In this document: piece after piece, positions 58,311 through 64,000 of the stretch
Numbering within the stretch: the stretch's first letter is position 1
Layout of the letters: the number at the start of each line of letters is the position of its first letter
NCBI RefSeq assembly: GCF_002192455.1
Contig: NZ_CP021744.1
Span: forward strand, 7,774,501 to 7,838,500
Direction: 5' to 3'
DNA length: 64,000 nucleotides
DNA from: Streptomyces albireticuli
GTDB lineage: Bacteria > Actinomycetota > Actinomycetes > Streptomycetales > Streptomycetaceae
The notes under the pieces: model-generated
Seen by the model: the letters and a program-made list of their open reading frames with translations, nothing else
What the model was told of the DNA's origin: nothing
The model's database searches: none
Position numbers and translations under genes: made by a program

Positions 58311-59207
58311 TCAGCGCTCCAGGGGAAGCTGGTCCCCGGTGGCGCCGATCTCCAAGCGGGCGTAGTCAGGGTGGTCCAGGCGGTGGTGGACATAGATCTG
58401 GTCGGCCCACGGCGGGTCGAAAGGCGTGAACGCGCGCAGGCCCAGGACCCGGCCGGTCGGTCTGTCCGGGTGGGCGGCGTTGAAATCGGCGACCGCGGCG
58501 GCCTCGCCGATCCGCTCGACGGTTCCCGGCAGGTCGTCGAGGTAACAGGTGACCCGGGGCAGCAGGTGGTCGTGGGCCGGGCCGCGGAAGAGGTCCAGGG
58601 CGGTCGCCGTGGAGGAGCAGTAGTCCAGGTCGAGGCCGACGAAGCCGACGGGGTGATCGCGTAACAGGTCCGCGTGGCTGTCGAGGTAGCCGGGCAGCGT
58701 CTCGGCGAGATCGCCGATCACCAGCTCGGCCGCGCCCAGGCGGGCACGTAACCGCTCGTGGTCCATGGTGTAGAAGCCGGGACCGAACAAGTAGGGCAGA
58801 TCCCGGGGGTCCTTGGCGGCGGGCATCCCCGCGCCGCTGTCGAAGCCGGCCACGCGCACCACCACGCCCGTGGCGGCGGCGTAGTACCGGGCGTGCTCCG
58901 CGAGGGCCAGCAACCCGTTGCCACCGGCCACCCCGAACTCCACCACCGTGACACCGGGATGCCCCAGCCGCGCGGCCAGCTCGGTGGCCCGGCGCACGCC
59001 GTAGGCGTAGTGCGGCCGTTCGACCAGGCCGAACCGGTACGCCGCGGCGGAGCCGACGCCGGGCAGCCGACGTAACAGCCGGTTGCGGGCGGCGTTCCGG
59101 GTGCCGGACTTCGACCAGTCCCACAACACGTCGGCCAGCCCGCCGGTGGGCCGTCGGCCGAACGGATGCCCCTTCTGGGCGGTCGTACGTGAACCCTTGC
59201 GCACCAC
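58311..59207 (-). CDS. class I SAM-methyltransferase-like protein with three TTA codons
   Basis: A 298-aa protein with a SAM-binding motif I at VTVVEFGVAGGNGLLALAEH and acidic residues at VRVAGFDSGAGMP; GFVGLDLDYCSSTATALDLF follows. The layout recalls TylF/macrocin-type O-methyltransferases, without certainty. GTG 59207 has GAGGGG at 6-nt spacing; 59222 is an alternative. Three in-frame TTA codons (59073-59075, 58749-58751, 58662-58664) are extraordinary for a streptomycete and suggest bldA dependence and recent transfer. Confidence 0.75.
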   Translation of the reverse strand: MVRKGSRTTAQKGHPFGRRPTGGLADVLWDWSKSGTRNAARNRLLRRLPGVGSAAAYRFGLVERPHYAYGVRRATELAARLGHPGVTVVEFGVAGGNGLLALAEHARYYAAATGVVVRVAGFDSGAGMPAAKDPRDLPYLFGPGFYTMDHERLRARLGAAELVIGDLAETLPGYLDSHADLLRDHPVGFVGLDLDYCSSTATALDLFRGPAHDHLLPRVTCYLDDLPGTVERIGEAAAVADFNAAHPDRPTGRVLGLRAFTPFDPPWADQIYVHHRLDHPDYARLEIGATGDQLPLER

Positions 59208-59281
59208 GGCATTCCCCTCCACTCACGATGGACAGCGGGCAGCGGCAGCCTTCCCGTGCGCCCTCCGTCCAACCCCCACGG

Positions 59282-59920
59282 TCATCTCCAGGCGGCCAGG
59301 AGCACCAGTCCGCCACAGGCCAGCGCGTACGCGGCGAGCCCCGCCCAGGCGCCGCGGTGGCTCACCCGTTCCGCGCGGACGATGCTGCCTCCCCGGGTGG
59401 TCCAGCGCCAGGAGAGGACGGTGCCGGCCACGGCCAGGAGGAGGAAGACGAGGGTGGTCAGATGGAGCCGGTCGATGAGGGTCAGCCCCACGGCGCTGGT
59501 GATCACCGTGTCCGCCTGCTGCATGTTGAGCACGACGACGAACAGTCCTCCGCCGAGGACCCCGAGCCGGCTGTGCAGCCCCTCCAGACGCTCGGCGGTC
59601 GCCAGCTCCTCGCGGTGGGAGGAGACGAGGAAGGTGGAGGTGGCGATGAGCACGGCCAGGTAGAGCGGGGTGGTGAGCTTCCAGAAGGCGGTGGGGTCGG
59701 AGCGTTCGAGTTCGACCTGGATACGGACCCGGTTGTAAGTACTGCCGTGTTCGAGGGACTTGTCGCCGTAGGTGGTGGTGTAGTGCTTGTCGGCGGTGAC
59801 GAGACGGAAGCCGGTCAGGCGCCAGCCCCGGGGGCGGATTACGACCAGGAGCACACGCAACACGGCCCACGCGGGGGTCATTCCGGGGAGACGCCGTCGC
59901 CCGGCGGTTTCCGCAACCAT
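59282..59920 (-). CDS. four-helix membrane protein resembling a pentameric ligand-gated channel's pore domain
   Basis: A 212-aa protein with four predicted transmembrane helices. A strand ending VRIQVELERSDPTAF leads into helix 1 (LYLAVLIATSTFLV). Helix 2 is RLGVLGGGLFVVVLNM, the loop to helix 3 reads GLTLIDRLHL and helix 3 is TTLVFLLLAVAGTVLSW. This order and the LTLID...LVF pattern match M1-M3 of Cys-loop-type channels; helix 4 is WAGLAAYALACGGLVLLA. The sensor domain is missing: a stop lies in frame just upstream of the ATG. It could be an orphan channel domain or a decayed gene. Confidence 0.6.
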   Translation of the reverse strand: MVAETAGRRRLPGMTPAWAVLRVLLVVIRPRGWRLTGFRLVTADKHYTTTYGDKSLEHGSTYNRVRIQVELERSDPTAFWKLTTPLYLAVLIATSTFLVSSHREELATAERLEGLHSRLGVLGGGLFVVVLNMQQADTVITSAVGLTLIDRLHLTTLVFLLLAVAGTVLSWRWTTRGGSIVRAERVSHRGAWAGLAAYALACGGLVLLAAWR

Positions 59921-60216
59921 ATGGAACTATCGTCGCCCAGCCCGGGCCGGGATGGGACGGGCCGCGAATCGCATTGCCGGGACGGAGGACGCGTCGCAGC
60001 CTCTTTCGATTCTTCTGCGACGGACGGTGCGGAACAGCATGCCCGTCGGACACCGCCTGGGCCGACCGGGCGTCGCGGTCTGGGCCGACCGAGGGAAGGC
60101 CCGTAGCCGGGCCCGCTTCCCGCAGCCGCAATCTCCGGCCTCCCCTGGGCTGGGTGCGAACCTGACGTTGACCAGCAATTCTCCTGCCCGTCAGGGCTCG
60201 ACGATCGGGAAGCGCA

Positions 60217-60936
60217 ATGGGCGGTGCGAGAGAGCCTTCGAAACCAGCAGAATCTCCGCCTCCGGTCACCGGGGAGGTTCAGGCCACGCTGGGAAAGCGC
60301 CTGGACGACGTGGCCAAGATCCTGGCCGGTGCCCTCGTCGCGGTGGCCGGCATCATGACCACGCTCGGGCTCAACAGCAAGTTCGTGTTCGTCGCGCTCA
60401 ACAACCGGTCGTGGCCCATCTACGTGGCCTCCCTCTGCGCCATCATCTCCATCGTCTGTAGCATCTCCGCCCTGCTCATCCGCCCCACGCGACGCGGGGT
60501 CCTGTGGGAAACGGGCGTGCTCGTCCTGGGCGTCATCTTCTACATGGCGTCCCTGAGCATCGCCGTGGTCGGCGCTGCCCAGGCCGCGGGCGGGAACGGC
60601 CGCCCGACCATCACGGACGTCAGGCTCGACGGACCTCGCTCCCAGATGCGACTGCGCTTCGGGGTGCGGGCCGACGGCGTACAGAAGTGGTCACACATCG
60701 AGGTGTCCGTGAGCCCCGAGAACCCTCCCGCCGGGAAATCGGGAGACCTCTACTGGAGTGTGCTCAGACCTGACGACCAAGGGGAGATCACCCAGCAGAT
60801 CGACATCCCGCTCTCGCCGCCGGCCGGAACATCGGTGGTGGCGATCTCGGCCGTCAATCCGGACGAGTCCGAGCCGGAGAGATGCGAAGCCGAGACGCAG
60901 CGCGGGCCGGCGTGCACGGAACTCCACATCTCCTGA
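60217..60936 (+). CDS. membrane protein of unknown function
   Basis: A 239-aa protein with three predicted transmembrane helices (ILAGALVAVAGIMTTLGL, IYVASLCAIISIVCSISALL, TGVLVLGVIFYMASLSIAVV). A C-terminal beta-rich extracytoplasmic domain of about 120 residues follows (DVRLDGPRSQMRLRFGVRAD; PPAGTSVVAISAVNPDE), ending in a Cys pair. No family recognised. It is divergent from the channel-like gene; the 296-bp gap between them holds no recognised gene. Confidence 0.65.
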   Translation: MGGAREPSKPAESPPPVTGEVQATLGKRLDDVAKILAGALVAVAGIMTTLGLNSKFVFVALNNRSWPIYVASLCAIISIVCSISALLIRPTRRGVLWETGVLVLGVIFYMASLSIAVVGAAQAAGGNGRPTITDVRLDGPRSQMRLRFGVRADGVQKWSHIEVSVSPENPPAGKSGDLYWSVLRPDDQGEITQQIDIPLSPPAGTSVVAISAVNPDESEPERCEAETQRGPACTELHIS

Positions 60937-60972
60937 GCCGGGCCACCCGGCGAGGTCCACGGCTCGATCACG

Positions 60973-62049
60973 TCAGTCGCCGCCACCACCGTCACTGCTC
61001 CCGCCGCTGTCCCCGCCGTCGCCCCCACCGGAGTCCCCGCTGTCGCCGCCGTCCGCGCCCCAGCCGTCACTGCCGCCGGGTTCGTTGTCCTCGCCGCCCT
61101 TCCCGAGGTTGCTGAACCAGGGACGGTCCCACCCCGCGTCGGGGGCGACCGGCTCGGCCCCGTTCGCCGGGCGCCGCTCCGGCCGGAACCGCGCGTAGCC
61201 CGTGGTGTCACCGAGTCCGAAGGCGACGGCGAAGACGTGCGCCATGACGGCGTCCAGCGGGTCGGGGCTCTCGTACCGCACGGGGGTCAGCGGCAGCAGT
61301 ACCGTGCCGGGTTCGAGCACCGGCCGGCGCGGGGGACGCGTCAGCAGGGCGACACGCTGGTCGTCGCGCAGCAGCCAGGAACTCACCACGTTCTCCCGCC
61401 GCAGCACCCACTGCCGCCCGGGCAGCCGCACCTCCGTGAAGCTCTTCGACCTGCGCAGTTTCTTCTTGAGGGTGAGCTCCGCCGTCATGTCGCCGACAGT
61501 GAGCCGCAGGCCCTTGGACGGTTCGGAGGCGTCGCGGGCGAAGCCGTGCGGCGCCCGGATCCGCACGACGGGGGCGCCGGGCCCCCAGACGTCCACGCGC
61601 ACCGAGCGCCGGTCCACGGCGACGGTGACCGGGCCGGCCGGCCCCGGCGCGTGCCGGCGCGCGATCCACAGCGGTACGTCCTCGGCCCGGGCCCGGGCCG
61701 CCAGGGCGGCCACCTGTTCCGGTCCGCCGCACTGTCGTACCGCCAGCTGCCCCAGCTCGGTGGCGAACGTGGCGGCCTGACGTACCTTCACCGGCGTGGT
61801 GGTGCCGGTGACGCGGGTCACCGGGACGACCCCGGGTCCGTCATCGAGCCGGTCCAGCGGGCGCTCCGCCCCGCCGCCCCCGAGCCAGCACGAGCGCTGG
61901 AACGCCTCGGCCATGGCGCCTAGGTTCAGCTCGCTCAGCGGCGTGGTCACGCCGCCCTTCCGCAGCCGGTCCTCGGTCAGCTCCACGGTCCGTGCCAGCG
62001 GATTCCATGACCGCTCGCTATAGAGCACCTGGCTCACGACAACCCCCAT
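60973..62049 (-). CDS. hypothetical protein with Gly/Asp/Ser-rich tail
   Basis: A protein of about 358 aa with no recognised domain. The middle alternates strands and turns (VTVAVDRRSVRVDVWGPGAP; LRLTVGDMTAELTLKKKLRR; WLLRDDQRVALLTRPPRRP). The last 45 residues are low-complexity Gly/Asp/Ser and strongly acidic. The start is uncertain: ATG 62055, ATG 62049 or GTG 62037, the last with GGGGG at 5-nt spacing. It faces the TetR gene across palindromic operators, so it is probably repressed by it. Confidence 0.65.
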   Translation of the reverse strand: MGVVVSQVLYSERSWNPLARTVELTEDRLRKGGVTTPLSELNLGAMAEAFQRSCWLGGGGAERPLDRLDDGPGVVPVTRVTGTTTPVKVRQAATFATELGQLAVRQCGGPEQVAALAARARAEDVPLWIARRHAPGPAGPVTVAVDRRSVRVDVWGPGAPVVRIRAPHGFARDASEPSKGLRLTVGDMTAELTLKKKLRRSKSFTEVRLPGRQWVLRRENVVSSWLLRDDQRVALLTRPPRRPVLEPGTVLLPLTPVRYESPDPLDAVMAHVFAVAFGLGDTTGYARFRPERRPANGAEPVAPDAGWDRPWFSNLGKGGEDNEPGGSDGWGADGGDSGDSGGGDGGDSGGSSDGGGGD

Positions 62050-62168
62050 ATCCATGGCCGGCTCAGCAGAGGCCACCTTCACATACCCCGGTCCCGCCCC
62101 GTCACCGGGGTGCCTGACCAGGTCAGGGACCCCCGTGCTGCCCCACCTCTTGACCCTGTGCAGAGGCA

Positions 62169-62194
62169 TCTCTAATTTTAGAGAGCTCTCTAAA
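62169..62194. promoter_or_regulatory. AT-rich double palindrome, putative TetR operator
   Basis: TCTCTAATTTTAGAGA (62169-62184) and TTTAGAGAGCTCTCTAAA (62177-62194, a perfect 18-bp palindrome) overlap in a window that is much less GC-rich than its surroundings. They sit 22 bp upstream of the TetR start and about 120 bp from the divergent gene. Such dyads are typical autoregulatory operators; here both divergent genes would be controlled. Confidence 0.8.
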
Positions 62195-62215
62195 GTCTGG
62201 CTGAGGGGTGTACGC

Positions 62216-62839
62216 ATGCAGACGGTCGAAGGGGGCCTGCGTGAACAGCACAAGGCCCGGCGGCGGACCCGGATCCTCGACGCGACGCGCGAACTCCTGC
62301 GGGAGAGCCCGGAATCGGTGATCAGTACCGAGCGGATCGCCGAGCGGGCGCAGGTCGCCCCGGCCACCGTGTACAACCTGATCGGACCGCGCGACAAGAT
62401 CTGGGAGGCGCTCGCCGTCGGGTTCATGGACGAACTCGAGCACCGTCTGGCGGCGCTGGAAGCAGGCGACCCGCGGGAGGTCGTCAAGTCGACCGTCCTG
62501 CTGTTCGTGGGCGATCCGGTCGTCTCGCGTCGCATGGTGCGTGAGTGGGAGGACAGCGGCCTCGTACTCGTCCGCAGCCCGCTCACCCAGCTCCGCCGGG
62601 CGATGGCGGAGGCACGGACGCGGGGTCTCCTGCGTGCGGACATCGACACCGACGCGCTGGCCGCCGGTGTCGCGACAGCGTGCGTGGGCGCGCTGCACCA
62701 GTGGGTCGCCGCACTGATCGACGACGACCGGTTCCTCGCGCGTGCGCTGTTCGCGCTGGACGTCGCCCTCGCCGCGGTGGCCGCGGATCCCCACCGTGAC
62801 GAGCTGCTGGCACCGCTGCGGACGCGAGGCGCGGGATGA
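62216..62839 (+). CDS. TetR-family transcriptional regulator
   Basis: A 207-aa TetR protein: helix-turn-helix in RRRTRILDATRELLRESPES and AERAQVAPATVYNLIGPRDK, and a helical ligand domain (ALAAGVATACVGALHQWVAAL). ATG 62216 follows GAGGGG at 8 nt. It overlaps the hydrolase gene by ATGA, so regulator and enzyme are coproduced; the hydrolase substrate may be the inducer. Confidence 0.9.
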   Translation: MQTVEGGLREQHKARRRTRILDATRELLRESPESVISTERIAERAQVAPATVYNLIGPRDKIWEALAVGFMDELEHRLAALEAGDPREVVKSTVLLFVGDPVVSRRMVREWEDSGLVLVRSPLTQLRRAMAEARTRGLLRADIDTDALAAGVATACVGALHQWVAALIDDDRFLARALFALDVALAAVAADPHRDELLAPLRTRGAG

Positions 62840-63741
62840 CGGCCGACGCGCTGCCACGGCCCCGGCGCTTCGTGGGCCGCGACGGGACCCTGCTCACGGC
62901 GGATGTGTGGGGCGAGGCGTCCTCACCCCCTCTCGTCCTGCTGCACGGCGGCGGCCAGACGCGACACGCCTGGGGCCGGACCGGCCCTCGACTGGCCGCG
63001 CTGGGATGGCGGGTCGTCGCCCCGGACCTGCGCGGGCACGGCACCAGCGCATGGTCGGCCGACGGTGACTACGCCCTCGGCCTGTTCGCCGACGACGTCC
63101 GGGCGATCGCCGCCGCACTCGACGACCGGCCGGTGCTCATCGGTGCCTCGCTCGGCGGCCTGAGCGCGCTGCTCGCCGCCGGAGAGGCACCTGAGACGGC
63201 GGTTCGCGCTCTCGTGCTCGTCGACGTCGCCCATCGACCGGATCCCCGCGGGGTCCGCCGCATCGTCGAGTTCATGCGCGGCCGACCGGACGGGTTCGCC
63301 AGTGTGGGGGAGGCGGCCGCGGCGGTGTCCGCCTACCTGCCGCATCGCACACGTCCGGACGACCCCGAGGCGACACGGATGCGGAACAACCTGCGACGCC
63401 GCGGCGATCGCTGGGTCTGGCACTGGGACCCCCGGATACTGGACAGCTTCGAGCACCGCACGGACCCGCCCGGCATGGCGGAGCGCCTCCTCCACGCCGC
63501 ACGCCACGCCGACGCGCCGATCCTGCTCGTCCGCGGTGGGATGAGCGACGTGGTGCGCGAAGACGTCGCCGAGCAGTTCTGCGACAGGGTTCCCCGCGCG
63601 CGGCGGGTCGATGTGGCCGGCGCGGGGCACATGGTGGCCGGGGACCGGAACGAGCACTTCGTCGACGCGATCGTCCCGTTCCTGGAAGAGATCCTCCCGC
63701 CGCGGACGCAGGACGTCACCCGCCCACGTCCGGCGCGGTGA
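62836..63741 (+). CDS. alpha/beta-hydrolase
   Basis: A 301-aa alpha/beta-hydrolase: oxyanion loop LVLLHGGGQTRHAWG, nucleophile elbow GASLGGLSAL with catalytic Ser, acidic Asp in LLVRGGMSDVV, and catalytic His in GAGHMVAGDRN. The triad looks complete. The sequence resembles esterases or epoxide/haloperoxidase-type hydrolases; the substrate is unknown. It is coupled to the TetR gene. Confidence 0.88.
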   Translation: MTADALPRPRRFVGRDGTLLTADVWGEASSPPLVLLHGGGQTRHAWGRTGPRLAALGWRVVAPDLRGHGTSAWSADGDYALGLFADDVRAIAAALDDRPVLIGASLGGLSALLAAGEAPETAVRALVLVDVAHRPDPRGVRRIVEFMRGRPDGFASVGEAAAAVSAYLPHRTRPDDPEATRMRNNLRRRGDRWVWHWDPRILDSFEHRTDPPGMAERLLHAARHADAPILLVRGGMSDVVREDVAEQFCDRVPRARRVDVAGAGHMVAGDRNEHFVDAIVPFLEEILPPRTQDVTRPRPAR

Positions 63742-63797
63742 GCGGACGGGCGTGAACGACCTGCGGTGAGGGCGGCGGCGTAGGGCCGACCTCCGCC

Positions 63798-64000
63798 TCA
63801 CGGCCGTACGCCCGCCCCGAACCCCGTCCACCGCAGACCGGCCGGGAGGTGCCCCATGTCGTTGTAGAGCAGCACCGCCGGCGCCGGACCGTCGCGGTAC
63901 TCGACGACCGTCAGCGCCGTGTTCCCGCAGTTCAGACCGAGCCGGCGCACGGGAGGCGCGTCGAGGGCGTCCCGGACCAGCCAGGCCACCTGGTAGGCGT
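63798..64000 (-). CDS. C-terminal part of a histidine phosphatase family protein (runs off the right edge)
   Basis: The visible 66 codons, open to the window end, contain GLNCGNTALTVVEYRDG and LLYNDMGHLPAGLRW. This matches the C-terminal strand pair of phosphoglycerate-mutase-like phosphatases (NCSxTxLEY...YNDTAHL). The catalytic RHG motif and second His lie outside the window. It converges on the hydrolase. Confidence 0.65.
   Translation of the reverse strand, partial: AYQVAWLVRDALDAPPVRRLGLNCGNTALTVVEYRDGPAPAVLLYNDMGHLPAGLRWTGFGAGVRP

Overview
The window is very GC-rich with strongly GC-biased third codon positions, GTG starts, ATGA/GTGA gene overlaps and a few in-frame TTA codons. Together with the gene content (a Streptomyces-type contractile injection system, an archaeal-type AdoMet synthetase inside a biosynthetic-looking region, several TetR repressors) this points to a Streptomyces or close relative. 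No rRNA, tRNA, CRISPR array, insertion sequence or phage integrase was recognised.

Region 1 (1-23.2 kb) is a complete extracellular-type contractile injection system (eCIS/CIS) locus: an atypical NarL/LuxR regulator, an exported beta-propeller protein, tube terminator (Pvc16-like, DUF4255), AAA+ ATPase (Pvc15-like), sheath, two tube paralogues, LysM adaptor, VgrG-like spike, PAAR tip, gp25-like, gpJ-like and gpI-like baseplate proteins, a 1,108-aa disordered protein and a CisA-type zinc-ribbon membrane protein. Facing the other way between the ATPase and the sheath is one cargo candidate, 7984-9405. It has an eCIS-core DUF4157 domain, then a YopT/AvrPphB-like (peptidase C58) cysteine protease domain with a Cys328/His413/Asp429 triad, and it ends in SCKCCVIM, i.e. 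a eukaryotic CaaX prenylation box (CVIM) preceded by possible palmitoylation cysteines. This is the most exciting signal in the window: an injection-system effector that looks built to be lipidated by, and act in, a eukaryotic cell.

Region 2 (23.2-47.5 kb) looks like an unassigned specialised-metabolite or small-molecule cluster. The core is a minus-strand run: acyl-CoA dehydrogenase, SRPBCC cyclase-like protein, NAD-dependent epimerase/reductase, myo-inositol-phosphate-synthase paralogue, archaeal-type AdoMet synthetase, NDP-kinase-like protein, SDR and PHP phosphatase. Around it are two HPr-kinase-like proteins (one frameshifted), two nucleotidyltransferases, an asparagine synthetase, two further kinase-like proteins, a NUDIX protein, a HAD phosphatase, an ABC exporter, a class III aminotransferase, a methyltransferase and an IclR regulator. 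No PKS, NRPS or RiPP precursor is visible; the product is unknown.

Region 3 (48.2-52.8 kb) is a three-subunit PaoABC/xanthine-dehydrogenase-type molybdo-flavoenzyme operon, divergent from a TetR repressor gene, with two mutually inverted operator-like palindromes between them.

Region 4 (53-59.2 kb) has an Acg-type nitroreductase, then a tightly overlapping operon of a double-domain methyltransferase, a gamma-butyrobetaine-hydroxylase-like dioxygenase and a TauE/SafE exporter, perhaps for making, hydroxylating and exporting a small N-methylated compound. TTA codons occur in three genes here, suggesting bldA-dependent translation. Region 5 (59.2-64 kb) holds small membrane proteins, one resembling the channel domain of a pentameric ligand-gated ion channel without its sensor domain, a hypothetical protein with a Gly/Asp tail opposite a TetR-alpha/beta-hydrolase pair with a palindromic operator, and the end of a histidine-phosphatase gene.
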